A stretch of 64,000 nt of DNA from Colwellia sp. Its GTDB lineage: Bacteria; Pseudomonadota; Gammaproteobacteria; Enterobacterales; Alteromonadaceae. Below, in pieces: positions 8,004 to 17,586 of the stretch; the stretch's first letter is position 1; every line of letters starts with the position of its first letter. Below the pieces are notes generated by a model. The model ran no database searches, was not told where the DNA came from, and saw only the letters and a list, made by a program, of their open reading frames with translations. The stretch spans positions 1-64,000 of the forward strand of contig JABSOZ010000019.1 in NCBI GenBank assembly GCA_013215295.1, written 5' to 3'. The position numbers and the translations under genes are program-made.

Positions 8004-10976
8004 ATGAATTCATTCAAAGTAAATAATTTAACTGCTGCTATGTTGTTGTCATTTCCATTAATGTCAACTTCTTTATATGCTGCAGATGCCACAGAAAATA
8101 ATGCCCAAGAAGATCAAGTTGAGGTTATTGAAGTAACCGGCATTGTCGGAAGTCTACGTCGAGCAGAAGCCATTAAACTTTCAGCTAAAAGTATTGTTGA
8201 AGTAATTAGCGCAGAAGATTTAGGTCAGTTTTCAGATGATAGTATTGCACAAGCACTGCAAAGGTTGCCTGGTGTGCAAGTGGAAGAAGACACGTCAGGG
8301 TCAGCTGGTGACAAGGTGAGTATTCGTGGTTTGGGTTCACAATTTGTTGTTGCTACGATAAATGGTCGACCGGCTTGGGGATCAGGTGACGGTGAAGGTA
8401 AGGATTTACGAAGCTTTAACTTTAACGTTATTCCCGGTGAAGTGGTGAGTCAGGTTGTTGTTATTAAAACCCCTGTTGCAGACACCGTAGAATCTGGCAT
8501 TGGTGGCAGTGTGGATATGCAAACCTTACGCCCTTTAGACGCTAATTTTAAAGATAAAAATTGGATTGGGCAATTAGAAGCTCGAATTGTCAAAACAGAT
8601 ATTGGTGAGGCTAATTGGGGAGAACGATTTAGTGGCGCATATATAGCTAAAAATGCAGAAGAAACTTTTGGTGGTTATGTTGCCTTTAATTGGAGTGATA
8701 CTGAGACTGGCAAAGACCGTATGTCAGCACGCTTTAGAGAAAAACATCCATTTTACATTGACCACAACAATAACTTTCTTCCCGATGATAATGAACTATA
8801 TGATGGCGTAACGCATTTCAGAGATTTGGAATACTCGCCTGATCGTTATAAAACAGAGAAGGGCGCAGTTAATGTTGCACTACAATGGATGCCAACTGAT
8901 AATCTCAACATAGTTGCAGATGTTCTTTACACCAAATCAGAAAACATAAATCATCGTCCGAATGCGCGATTTGATATCGATAGAGTTCTTGATAAGGATA
9001 ATATAAACGGAGACGATAATCTAACGCTTTTTGCACCTGATGGGATACAGCTTGAAGACGGTGGTCTAGGTGGTTCAGATGACGCACCATATCATACTAC
9101 CTTTATGGATGGAGGCCAGGTTCGATGTACAAATGAGGATACCTTTGAACGGTTTACAGGCACTGATTGTACGGAATCAAATGGTCGGCTGCTTACTTTG
9201 CGTGACCAATACCGCAATAATTTCCAGGATTCTTGGATAGGCGGTCTGAATGTTAAATATGATAATGGTCCATGGCAGATTAGTGGTGATATCTTCTACA
9301 ATAGAATGGAGACTGAAGTTAATGAGATATCAATAGAAGCCAACACGTATAATTTTGAGAATGCCATAGCATTAGATATTCGTGGCTCTAGTGCAATTCC
9401 AGCTATGCATACATCATCTGAATTGGTCGCTCAAAACTTTGAGGCTCGTCGTATACGTGTTCGTCAACGTACCAATGAAGGTGAACAAATAGGTGTGCGT
9501 TTAGACTTTACGTATGAATTAGATAATGACTTGGTAGAGTCAGTACAGTTTGGTGGACGTTATAATACCAGTGAGTTTGATTATGTTAAGTCACAGCGTG
9601 CGGAGTGGGCTTGTGATGAAGATGAATGTCAAGATGGTTTAGATGCTGCGATGCGTACAACAGGCTTTAATGAACCAGCTTACGGTATGATTTTACCTGC
9701 TTTTGATTTAGGTGCTGCTCGTGATTATCTTGAGGGACTTGGCGGCAGGTCTGCTATGGATGGCGGAACTGATGAGTTTGGCCCATGTGTGGCAGGAACA
9801 GTTGGTCCATATATAAATCTTAATGGACGTGCTGATACAATGTTGACCGACGAATGTAAGGATCTTCAAGATACTTTTGCTGTCGATGAAGATACATATA
9901 ATGCCTATGTATCAGCGGATCTGGCTTTCGATATCGGCGATTTTCCAGTATATGCAAACATTGGTTTACGGTATGTTAAAACGGAAAATACTGCTGCTGG
10001 TGTTATTGCGGTACAGGATCCGGACGATGACGATGACTTCATTATCCTAGATCCAATCGAACTAACAGTAACCAAAAGTAGTTTCACTGAAGTATTGCCA
10101 AGTTTAAACGTTCAGGTAGATTTGACTGAGACACTTCAGTTGCGCCTTGCAGCAAGTAAATCACTAAGTCGCCCTGACTTGTATGACTTATCACCTCGTT
10201 ATAAACTTTCAATCAATGATGGAGAAGATGATATCTTTGATCCTCAGGAAGATTGTGTTGAGATTAGTGATGACTGTAAAGTTAAACAAGGTAATCCAGA
10301 TCTTAAACCGTATACAGCGTGGAATTATGACGCAACCATCATGTGGACAATGCCAACTGATGGTTTCTTAGCAGCTAGCATATATTATAAAGATATTAAA
10401 GACTTTATCTTTGAAAATAAGTCTGCATCATATGATGTACCTGGGCACGTAGGATCGGCTTTTACTATTGAACGCCCTGAAAATGCCAGTTCTGCCACTG
10501 TTGAAGGCTTTGAAATTGCATTGCACCAGCCATTTACTTTTCTTCCTGCACCGTTTGATGGATTTGGCATCCAAGCTAACTATTCATATACAGACAGTCA
10601 GTTTGCATCAGACTTACCTGAAGATATAGAAAAATTGTTTGGTCAGTTTGCATTGCCGGGAGCATCTAAAAATAATGCCAATGGAGTACTGTACTTTGAA
10701 ACAGATAATTTTTCAGCACGTATAGCTTATGTTTATCGTGATGCTTATTTCTCTTCTTTCACCGGAGGCTCCAGCAGTACACCAAGGTTCTTCGCTGAAT
10801 CGGAAAAAGTATCTGCGAGTATATCCTACAAAATCAATGACCATTTAAAGATAAAAGTTCAAGGGTCTAATCTAACAGAGGATGATAAAAGAGAGTTCAC
10901 GTCATATGACACACTGACTACTCGCTACACATCTAGTCCTAAATCATATTCTGTTAGTTTAACAGGAAAGTTTTAG
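8004..10976 (+). CDS. TonB-dependent receptor (full length)
   Basis: Outer-membrane TonB-dependent receptor of 990 aa, with ribosome site AAGGGGAAGAG before the ATG. It has a signal peptide (cleavage about SLYA|AD), a TonB-box/plug start EVIEVTGIVGSLRRA, a plug with IAQALQRLPGVQVEED and VSIRGLG, and a C-terminal barrel ending in SVSLTGKF. It belongs to the long proteobacterial receptor type (TIGR01782-like) that replaces Sus-type uptake in Alteromonadales and brings oligosaccharides into the periplasm. It is a close paralogue of the truncated receptor at 1-2229, and the long barrels differ mainly in extracellular loops, suggesting two related pectic substrates. A terminator follows. Confidence 0.95.
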   Translation: MNSFKVNNLTAAMLLSFPLMSTSLYAADATENNAQEDQVEVIEVTGIVGSLRRAEAIKLSAKSIVEVISAEDLGQFSDDSIAQALQRLPGVQVEEDTSGSAGDKVSIRGLGSQFVVATINGRPAWGSGDGEGKDLRSFNFNVIPGEVVSQVVVIKTPVADTVESGIGGSVDMQTLRPLDANFKDKNWIGQLEARIVKTDIGEANWGERFSGAYIAKNAEETFGGYVAFNWSDTETGKDRMSARFREKHPFYIDHNNNFLPDDNELYDGVTHFRDLEYSPDRYKTEKGAVNVALQWMPTDNLNIVADVLYTKSENINHRPNARFDIDRVLDKDNINGDDNLTLFAPDGIQLEDGGLGGSDDAPYHTTFMDGGQVRCTNEDTFERFTGTDCTESNGRLLTLRDQYRNNFQDSWIGGLNVKYDNGPWQISGDIFYNRMETEVNEISIEANTYNFENAIALDIRGSSAIPAMHTSSELVAQNFEARRIRVRQRTNEGEQIGVRLDFTYELDNDLVESVQFGGRYNTSEFDYVKSQRAEWACDEDECQDGLDAAMRTTGFNEPAYGMILPAFDLGAARDYLEGLGGRSAMDGGTDEFGPCVAGTVGPYINLNGRADTMLTDECKDLQDTFAVDEDTYNAYVSADLAFDIGDFPVYANIGLRYVKTENTAAGVIAVQDPDDDDDFIILDPIELTVTKSSFTEVLPSLNVQVDLTETLQLRLAASKSLSRPDLYDLSPRYKLSINDGEDDIFDPQEDCVEISDDCKVKQGNPDLKPYTAWNYDATIMWTMPTDGFLAASIYYKDIKDFIFENKSASYDVPGHVGSAFTIERPENASSATVEGFEIALHQPFTFLPAPFDGFGIQANYSYTDSQFASDLPEDIEKLFGQFALPGASKNNANGVLYFETDNFSARIAYVYRDAYFSSFTGGSSSTPRFFAESEKVSASISYKINDHLKIKVQGSNLTEDDKREFTSYDTLTTRYTSSPKSYSVSLTGKF

Positions 10977-11003
10977 CCTGCAATTAGGTTAAGACAGAAA
11001 AGG

Positions 11004-11037
11004 AAAGTGAATCTATAGTAGCTTCACTTTTTTTATC
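11004..11037 (+). terminator. Terminator of TonB receptor gene
   Basis: AAAGTGAA (11004-11011) pairs with TTCACTTT (11023-11030), followed by TTTTAT, 28 bases after the receptor stop. Confidence 0.75.
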
Positions 11038-11056
11038 TTTTATATCTACCGGTTAC

Positions 11057-11327
11057 AAAAATAAGGGGCATCCATAAACTTTTGATTAAACCACACCTTT
11101 TTACTATGGTTAAATTACCACCAATAAAAAGGTGTTCAACATGACTCAGGCGCGCAGTAAACAAGTTTCTCTTCAAGATACCCGTTATTACCACTTCACT
11201 TGCATTACATTTTCTCTTTTTTAAATTTAAAGAAAGCATAATGTTTAGAAGGGGGAAGATGTTAGGCGTGGTTGTTTATCTGATGTATTGTCTATTATTA
11301 AAGTTTTTGGATGTCCCATCTATTTCT
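11057..11327 (+). mobile_element. Internally deleted RAYT element
   Basis: Left end AAATAAGGGGCATCCATAAA, then a CACCTTTTTA/TAAAAAGGTG stem around 11093-11136, ATG 11141 and 18 codons of the RAYT gene ([18 protein letters not shown]). The sequence then jumps to unrelated bases and ends with the right terminus GTTTTTGGATGTCCCATCTA (11302-11321). Compared with 7622-7933, this copy kept both ends and lost nearly all of the gene. It directly abuts the operator-promoter of the chemoreceptor gene. Confidence 0.7.
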
Positions 11328-11328
11328 T

Positions 11329-11368
11329 TACCCAATTATTGACACCGGTGTCAATAATTGGGTAGTAT
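11329..11368 (+). promoter_or_regulatory. 36-bp perfect palindromic operator with promoter (copy 2)
   Basis: Bases 11329-11364 form a perfect 36-bp palindrome centred on CACCGGTG. TTGACA (11339-11344) and TAGTAT (11363-11368) are separated by 18 bp and form the promoter of the chemoreceptor gene, whose ATG lies 31 bases after the -10. The operator core is the same as at 5509, 21119 and 23438. Confidence 0.8.
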
Positions 11369-11399
11369 TAGAAAATAATTTTTCATTGAGGTTTGATTA

Positions 11400-13082
11400 A
11401 TGCTGCTAACTAAATTAATGCTAAAAACAAAGTTGCTATTTGTTTGTTTTCTACCATTAGTAATTGTCGTCGCCGTTATACTTTACTTAACTTGGCAAGA
11501 GCTTAACGAGTTAAAAGAAGCGCAAATTACTGAAGCGCGCAGCTCGTTAATGGAGAAAAAACGCAACGAATTATCTTCCATGGTAGCGCTGGCCATATCG
11601 TCACTTGATGTGCTTTTACAGCAACCAGACACCGAAGAAAATAAGATGGCCATTGTAAACCATGTTAATAAGTTAAGTTATGCTGGCGGTGGTTATTTCT
11701 TTATGGGCACATATGAAGGCATTAATTTGGCTAATGGTAGTAAACCCCACGTGTATGGTAAGGATGGGTTCAAAGGGAAAACTGAAGAAAAATCAAAACC
11801 TTTGCGTCAAGCAATCAATAACGCTAAAGCAGGCGGAGGCTTCCGCCTTGGTAACTATGCAAAAAAGGGAACTCAAATAAAAGTCCCTAAGCTTTCTTAT
11901 ACTAACGCAGTACCCGGCCGCCCTTGGTTTATAGGTACGGGATTTTATATTGATGATATCGATGAAGAAGTTACCAAAAATACCCTTTACTTTGAACAAG
12001 CAGTGCGAACCATACTGACACAAAACGCTCTCACCAGCTTAACCTTACTGCTTATTTCTGTCGTTATATGTTTTGTCTCTGTGCGTAAAGCCTTTACTCC
12101 GTTAGACAATATGAACCTTGCACTAAAAGATATTTCTCATGGTGATGGCGACTTAACCCGAAAACTCACTATTAAAAATAATGATGAAGTTGGGGTTTGC
12201 GCACGCTCATTTAATGACTTTTCCGAAAAAATTCGCACCATGGTACAGCTGGTTATGCAAGAGTGCACTACCATTACCCATTCGGTTGATTCGCTGGATA
12301 CTTCTTCTAAAGCCAGCTTCGAGCGCATTCAAATACAGCGTCAACAAGCCGAGCTACTCAGCGCTGCGATCAATGAAATGCTGTCTTCATCACAAGAAAT
12401 TGCGCGCAATGCCAATGAAGCATCAGTGTCGGCAAGTCAGGCCAACGAAGCCTCTACCGTCACGTCAAATTCTTTACAAAGTGCGGTAGAAAAACTGTTG
12501 AAGCTTGGTGACAATATTAACGACTCATCAACCGCCATTAATGAGTTAGCAGGCGAGACTAAGGCAATAGGCTCGGTATTAGAAGTTATTCAAAGCATTG
12601 CTGAACAAACCAATTTGCTGGCGTTAAACGCCGCGATAGAAGCAGCCCGTGCCGGAGAGCAAGGGCGTGGTTTTGCCGTGGTGGCCGATGAAGTGAGAAC
12701 CTTGGCCAGTCGTACCCAAAGCAGCACAGAAGAAATCAGAGCCATGATTGATCGTTTGCAATCTGGGGCGGAACGCGCAGTGACTTCAATGGAGGTAAAT
12801 CTGACATCGAGCCAAGAAACAATCCAAGAAGCTGAAAACTCTAAGTCTTCCTTAGACATAATGACTCAGGCAGTAATGACTATATCGGATGTGATAATGC
12901 AAACCGCCTCAGCGGCAGAGCAGCAAGAGCGGGTTACGGAAGACTTAAATAAAAATGTACATGAATTATTTGAAACCACTGAAGACGCTGAAAAGGCACT
13001 ACAAGGTATCGTTAAAATAGGAGACGATCTGAACCGTAATATAGAGTCTTTGAGCTCAGAAATGGGCAATTTTACCGTTTGA
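11400..13082 (+). CDS. Methyl-accepting chemotaxis protein with periplasmic sCache domain (paralogue 1)
   Basis: Chemoreceptor of 560 aa. A first membrane helix (residues about 10-30) is followed by a periplasmic single Cache_2 domain (about 40-190; [38 protein letters not shown]). A second membrane helix lies around 205-225, then HAMP ([20 protein letters not shown]) and a cytoplasmic signalling coiled coil with the hairpin tip [20 protein letters not shown] and [17 protein letters not shown]. It senses a small ligand and signals to CheA/CheW. Cache_2 receptors often bind small carboxylates, so a galacturonate-derived acid is plausible but not shown. Its promoter carries the same operator as the pectin enzymes, so motility toward the substrate should be co-induced with degradation. 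Confidence 0.95.
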   Translation: MLLTKLMLKTKLLFVCFLPLVIVVAVILYLTWQELNELKEAQITEARSSLMEKKRNELSSMVALAISSLDVLLQQPDTEENKMAIVNHVNKLSYAGGGYFFMGTYEGINLANGSKPHVYGKDGFKGKTEEKSKPLRQAINNAKAGGGFRLGNYAKKGTQIKVPKLSYTNAVPGRPWFIGTGFYIDDIDEEVTKNTLYFEQAVRTILTQNALTSLTLLLISVVICFVSVRKAFTPLDNMNLALKDISHGDGDLTRKLTIKNNDEVGVCARSFNDFSEKIRTMVQLVMQECTTITHSVDSLDTSSKASFERIQIQRQQAELLSAAINEMLSSSQEIARNANEASVSASQANEASTVTSNSLQSAVEKLLKLGDNINDSSTAINELAGETKAIGSVLEVIQSIAEQTNLLALNAAIEAARAGEQGRGFAVVADEVRTLASRTQSSTEEIRAMIDRLQSGAERAVTSMEVNLTSSQETIQEAENSKSSLDIMTQAVMTISDVIMQTASAAEQQERVTEDLNKNVHELFETTEDAEKALQGIVKIGDDLNRNIESLSSEMGNFTV

Positions 13083-13224
13083 CGTTAGGATACTTCATTT
13101 ATCCCTATACCAATTAAAATAATGAATCTATCTTCTAGTAGCTGACTTTTCTTTTACGCATAAACTGGTCGTAAACATTGATATCAGTGTGACCAATATT
13201 GTTAACCTGAGCTCGGGATAAGAA

Positions 13225-13290
13225 AAAAAATAAGGGACACCCATAAACTTTTTTGTCTATTATTAAAGTTTTTGGGTGTCCCATCTATTT
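13225..13290. repeat. REPIN-like minimal hairpin of the RAYT element
   Basis: GGGACACCCATAAAC (13234-13248) is inverted against GTTTTTGGGTGTCCC (13268-13282), with only about 19 bp between. These are the two RAYT ends (see 7622 and 11057) with the gene entirely absent. Both arms changed together relative to the other copies (ACACC/GGTGT instead of ACATC/GATGT), so pairing was kept. Apart from this element, the 306-bp gap 13083-13388 holds nothing I recognise. Confidence 0.65.
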
Positions 13291-13388
13291 TTGCTATTTA
13301 ATTCATCCGTTTTTTTCATCTATGTGCCAATGGTTGTCATTTATTCTTAGGGATCCCATCAGCATCTGTAGCAGAGCCAGCTATCGCG

Positions 13389-15116
13389 CTAATGTAATTG
13401 ACGTCTTCGCTTGCAGTAAAAACATGTTAATACTAACAACAAAAATAGGTCAAAGGAGCCACTGTTGGTGGCATCTTTTTTTGCATTGGGCTTATTGATT
13501 CGGTCGCTATCCAATGGGGCCGGGTTAGTGCCGGTCTCGTTCCAAAAAAAATCGATAGTATCCTGCTTAACTTGCGAGGACAGGACGAGTTGCGATGATG
13601 CCAGATCGTGCCATTTTCTCCCGCATACGGTGACATTTTCAAACGTTATATCAACAATATCGCCATTAAGATCTCCGTCTATTCCACAGTCTTTTATGGT
13701 GACGTTTTTGACGACTACTTTAGATATTTTACCGCCTTGTTTTATCTGAAAATTGATGGGGTCGCCTAACTCACCATTCACCTCGTTTTTGATTATTTCA
13801 TCGACGGTAACATTTTCTATTAAAATGTCATGCCAGTGGCCATTGCCATAATTGTGCTTTAAGTCGATACCGTCTCGGGTTGAGATAATATCTATGTTTC
13901 TAAAGACCACATCATACATGTCTTCTTCACCTTGCATGCCGAAGGTAATGCCCCTAGTAAGGGTATAGATGACATTATTTTCAAACAGAAGATTATAGAC
14001 GTCACCATCTCCGCTGGTGGCTTTGGCACTTAATCCATCATCACCGCCATAATAGAAGCTATTTATCACCTTGCTGTCTCTACAACCCCAGAAATTAAAG
14101 CCTCCGCTGTTTTTCAGGTGCAGGTAATTCATGGTAAGTGAATTACTTATGGTAACGAAGTTACAGCCCTTACTCGGCAGCGATTGCGAGCCGGCTTCCT
14201 GAATCAGCAGGCCGTCAAAATTAATATTATCGCTATCTTCGACGGTTATGCCTCTGATCTTCATGGTTGAGTCACCGATATTATGAATTGGCTCGCCGTT
14301 ATTCAGGCTCAAATGCACCTTAGTGCCCTGGGCATCTACCGTGCCTCGCCCGCTAAAGCTGACGTTTTTAGAATCCAAGATATGGATAAAGTGATCAATT
14401 TTTTTATCGCCGGCTTGTAATGAGGAACTCCACTGATTAAAGTCTTTGCCGTCACCTGTGCCTTTGATAACCGCGCCGGGGGCCATATATACATCAAGGC
14501 CATCTACGTCCTTAAGGATCAACTGTTTGAGCTTATAAATGCCTGCTGGAAAATACAGAGTGTTACCCGATTGCTCGGCGTCAATCATCGCCTGGATTAT
14601 TTTTTGGGTGCTATCTTGGTTGCCTGTAGCATCAACAACATAGTCCATGATATTTTTGACTAAAGGGCTTGCTAGGTTAGGGATGTCTGTTTCCAGGGGC
14701 ACGGCCAGCAGAAAAAGGATCTGCTTGTCATTGATGTAATAAGCCAAATATTCAGGTTTTAAAAGCGTATGCTGCAGTGTTTTACCTGATACAGCTGTCG
14801 AGAAGTTGTGCCTTAAAGGTCTTATTTCATGAGAGTTAATATTTTCATCAGCAGTAACTTTCACCGTTACTGTACCTTCAAAATCAACCCGAGCATAGTG
14901 AGCTTGAATATTGCCATAAATAACGAAATCGGTTACCGGAACGGCTACCGCAATACCATCATCGCCTATCATTTCTAGCTGAAAATCCGAGCTAACCGGG
15001 TAGAACGACGGGACATCAACCACCTTGATTGTTGCACCAAATGCCGAATTTAAATACAAGGTACAGATTAACACCATTATTTTTCCAATAAAGGTATGTA
15101 TTTGTTTGTTCTTCAT
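13389..15116 (-). CDS. Secreted beta-helix glycoside hydrolase (GH28/GH49-like) with C-terminal sorting tail
   Basis: Protein of 575 aa: signal peptide (LNSAFG|AT), an N-terminal beta-sandwich of about 150 residues (VVDVPSFYPVSSDF..., VTVKVTADENINSHEIRPLR) and a right-handed parallel beta-helix (about 175-520) with repeated N-x-x-F/I turns and a GGDDGLSAK block. An N-terminal sandwich before a pectinase-like helix is typical of GH49 dextranase/isopullulanase and some GH28 relatives, so family and substrate stay uncertain. The last 24 residues (SGSFDLFLLLVLTCFYCKRRR...) are a short hydrophobic helix after a small-residue motif and before basic residues, as in GlyGly-CTERM signals processed by rhombosortase. 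The gene is more GC-rich than the AT-rich gene upstream. Confidence 0.75.
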   Translation of the reverse strand: MKNKQIHTFIGKIMVLICTLYLNSAFGATIKVVDVPSFYPVSSDFQLEMIGDDGIAVAVPVTDFVIYGNIQAHYARVDFEGTVTVKVTADENINSHEIRPLRHNFSTAVSGKTLQHTLLKPEYLAYYINDKQILFLLAVPLETDIPNLASPLVKNIMDYVVDATGNQDSTQKIIQAMIDAEQSGNTLYFPAGIYKLKQLILKDVDGLDVYMAPGAVIKGTGDGKDFNQWSSSLQAGDKKIDHFIHILDSKNVSFSGRGTVDAQGTKVHLSLNNGEPIHNIGDSTMKIRGITVEDSDNINFDGLLIQEAGSQSLPSKGCNFVTISNSLTMNYLHLKNSGGFNFWGCRDSKVINSFYYGGDDGLSAKATSGDGDVYNLLFENNVIYTLTRGITFGMQGEEDMYDVVFRNIDIISTRDGIDLKHNYGNGHWHDILIENVTVDEIIKNEVNGELGDPINFQIKQGGKISKVVVKNVTIKDCGIDGDLNGDIVDITFENVTVCGRKWHDLASSQLVLSSQVKQDTIDFFWNETGTNPAPLDSDRINKPNAKKDATNSGSFDLFLLLVLTCFYCKRRRQLH

Positions 15117-15543
15117 TGCATCATTCTCTTATTGAGTGTTTTTTTGTAATGTTCACGGTTGCATAAAATACCTGCATGGATGTTAAGGCGAATAGCGATT
15201 CGGCTCAAACCTCGGGCTCGATCTCATTCTGTAATTCCCCGCCCAGAGCGAGTAGCTCACACAAGGACAATAATAACAAAAAAGTTAAATCTATCTTTCA
15301 GTGACTAACAAAAAGCCCCGCGATACAGGGCTTTAAAAATAAATTTTTTATAGAACATGTCTAAAGTGTGGGGCAGAGCGGTTATCTTTACCTCCAGAAA
15401 ATAAAAAACACTTAAATATCAGTACGGGTATAAGTAGAACAAACGCGGTTTTTCATAAAATCCAAAGGTTGCTTTCCATCTTTTTTTCATAACTATCAGC
15501 ATTTCTCATTTTTTTCTCTCTATTACCAACAAAATTTAGCCGC
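15117..15543. other. Intergenic region between two minus-strand beta-helix genes
   Basis: A gap of 427 bp with no open frame that resembles a protein and no copy of the TTGACACC operator. The only clear signal is the terminator at 15308-15334. The GC-rich patch around 15181-15260 has no match I recognise. Confidence 0.5.
15308..15334 (-). terminator. Terminator for the minus-strand GH28 gene
   Basis: AAAGCCC (15312-15318) pairs with GGGCTTT (15328-15334). Read on the minus strand the stem is followed by a T-run, about 210 bases after the GH28 stop codon at 15544. Confidence 0.65.
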
Positions 15544-17235
15544 TTACTGCTTAAAACTGACCGTGCCTTTTTTAACGTATTCGCCAACTTTAACATCGAC
15601 ATTTTTCTTAGAAAACACGATGTTTTTATTGTCAGAACCCTCAACTTTTACATGATGATTGTTACCGATTTCAAACTGTTCAAAGTTAACATTCTGAACA
15701 TTACGCAAGAGCAGTGAATTTTCTTCTTCTGTATGCAAGGTTACGTTATTAAATTTAATACCATCTGCATCGGTAATTTGTATGCCTTTTTTCGACTTGA
15801 AGTAAGAATTTTTAATTTCGACATTACTCAACTTCATTTCAGGTAGCCCTTGTAAAAAAGCAGCAGTACCGACATTTATCGCGCGTACATTGTTGATAGA
15901 AATATTTTTAAATGAAGGTGTTGTTTCGTCTACTTTAGGTAGCTGATTAGCGCCTCGGCTTTTAGGGTTCCATGTTTCATTGTTTGAGTAGTACAAATTA
16001 AAGTTAATAGCACTTTTAACAATATCAAACATATCTATATCTGATATCCAAATATTTTCAACCACACCGCCGCGACCACGGGTACTTTTAAATCTTATGC
16101 CAATGTCGGTACCAATAAAGGTCGCATTAGAAAACAATACGTTTTTCACACCACCAGACATTTCACTACCTAAAACTAAGCCGCCATGTGCGTGGTAAAC
16201 AACATTATTTTTAATTATCAGGTTTTCACTAGGCATGCCGCGGTTTCGTCCATCTTCATTTCTCCCCGATTTAATGCATATGGCATCATCGCCAACATCA
16301 AAGCTATTGTTGTATACCAAGACATTTTTTACAGATTCTAAATCAAGTCCATCGCCATTTTGAGAAAACCAAGGGTTTCTTATCACCAAATTTCTAAGCA
16401 CAATATTTTTACTCATTAGCATATGTAAATTCCATGCCGGCGAGTTTTGAAAAGTAGGGCCGTCTAATAAAATACGATTACTATTAACTAACGCGACCAT
16501 TACCGGGCGTAGCCAGTGCTTAATGTTATTAGCCTGCTCTTTATTGTAAAGAAAAATTTTGTTATCTTTGTCGGTATAGTGACCCTTTTGTATATCGTGA
16601 CCCAGTTGTGATTGTTCTGACGGAAACCATAACTTGCCATTTTTTGAAACCACGCCGCCGCTAGCGGTTAATTTTTTCCATTGACTTACGGTTAATTTAT
16701 ATTTTTTAACCAAGCGCCATTCTCCACCAGAGCCGTCAATAATGCCTTTACCTGTAATGGCTATATCAGTTAAATTTTTGCCATATATTGGGCTAATAGA
16801 GCGCCAAGCATCTAAGCCTTCAAAGCTTGTTTTGATCAAAGGGTATAAGTCTTTATTGGCATCAAATTTTATTAACGCACCGCGCTCAACATGCAATTCA
16901 ATATAACTTTGTAATTTTATCGGACCGGTTAGCCATATTCCTTTTGGTATGATTAAACGACCACCGCCTTTTTTCGCAAGGTGATTAATAGCGTCATTAA
17001 ACGCTTTACTGTTGTCGGTAATACCATCACCAACACCACCAAATTTTTCTATAGAAACTTGATAATTGGGGATGTTAGGCAATTCAACTTTTGGCATATC
17101 AAAAGGTACATTGTGATAAAGAGCTTCAAGTTCTTTATCTACAGCTATAGAAGCAACGGTAGATGAAGAAGTTAGTGGCAATATCGCCACTAGGCACATA
17201 ATAAAAAAAGAGAACGTTTTACGATTTAGATTCAT
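15544..17235 (-). CDS. GH28 family exo-polygalacturonase-like enzyme, Sec-exported
   Basis: Beta-helix pectinase of 563 aa with a Sec signal peptide (hydrophobic core 8-28), unlike the Tat-exported GH28 at 2625. It has all GH28 landmarks: NGDGLD at 293-298, GDDAICIKSGRN from 315, AHGG at 349-352 followed by LVLGSEMSGG, and RFKSTRGRGG from 381. The three catalytic-site aspartates and the G-H-G histidine are present, so it should be active. The N-terminal FGGVGDGITDNSKAFNDAI is the usual opening of the helix. Long inserts around 165-245 are typical of exo-acting members. No copy of the pectin operator lies before its start. It is likely periplasmic or secreted and acts on oligogalacturonides or modified pectin. 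Confidence 0.92.
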   Translation of the reverse strand: MNLNRKTFSFFIMCLVAILPLTSSSTVASIAVDKELEALYHNVPFDMPKVELPNIPNYQVSIEKFGGVGDGITDNSKAFNDAINHLAKKGGGRLIIPKGIWLTGPIKLQSYIELHVERGALIKFDANKDLYPLIKTSFEGLDAWRSISPIYGKNLTDIAITGKGIIDGSGGEWRLVKKYKLTVSQWKKLTASGGVVSKNGKLWFPSEQSQLGHDIQKGHYTDKDNKIFLYNKEQANNIKHWLRPVMVALVNSNRILLDGPTFQNSPAWNLHMLMSKNIVLRNLVIRNPWFSQNGDGLDLESVKNVLVYNNSFDVGDDAICIKSGRNEDGRNRGMPSENLIIKNNVVYHAHGGLVLGSEMSGGVKNVLFSNATFIGTDIGIRFKSTRGRGGVVENIWISDIDMFDIVKSAINFNLYYSNNETWNPKSRGANQLPKVDETTPSFKNISINNVRAINVGTAAFLQGLPEMKLSNVEIKNSYFKSKKGIQITDADGIKFNNVTLHTEEENSLLLRNVQNVNFEQFEIGNNHHVKVEGSDNKNIVFSKKNVDVKVGEYVKKGTVSFKQ

Positions 17236-17312
17236 TTTATTTATCCGAATTATGATTGTTATGCTATTTTTTGACTAATTTAAAGCATGACTATTCTAAT
17301 TTATAGGCATTC

Positions 17313-17579
17313 TTAACCAATCCATAGGTGTTGCGCAAGGTTTGGTTTTAGCTGACTTGCCCATGTTATTTTCTGATCTTGCACTGCCGATATAGGCAAG
17401 CTGCATGATCGAGTTGCACTGCCATTTTAATGAACAGTACAGGCTCCACATTGAGCGATACCACAGCGGAATTTCGTTCCTGTCATGCCGAGAGTATCTC
17501 GGATCACCCAAAGTAGAGGAGTGCTAGGTTCAACATCTGCTTGGATATCTTGATCGTTTAATTTGAATTTAATTGTCAT
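17313..17579 (-). pseudogene. Fragment of a 2Fe-2S small subunit of a xanthine dehydrogenase-family oxidoreductase
   Basis: Reading from ATG 17579, the protein opens as an isoquinoline 1-oxidoreductase/xanthine dehydrogenase-type ferredoxin subunit: [13 protein letters not shown], then [17 protein letters not shown] and the cluster motif CGIAQCGAC (Cys39, 44, 47). Codon 51 is TAA where the family has Leu (TVH-stop-NG). The same frame continues with GSATRSCSLPISAVQ and then runs into unrelated sequence, ending at 17313. Large-subunit genes are absent. It is a broken remnant 7 bp after the phosphoesterase gene, with no link to pectin degradation, and suggests a rearrangement joint here. Confidence 0.8.
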
Positions 17580-17586
17580 AAATATC

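Noticed and set aside
13109-13125. TATACCAATT at 13107 and TTATACCAAT at 23212 as further copies of the MITE-like element at 2389
   Set aside because: Only the outer 8-10 bases match and no second end is found nearby.
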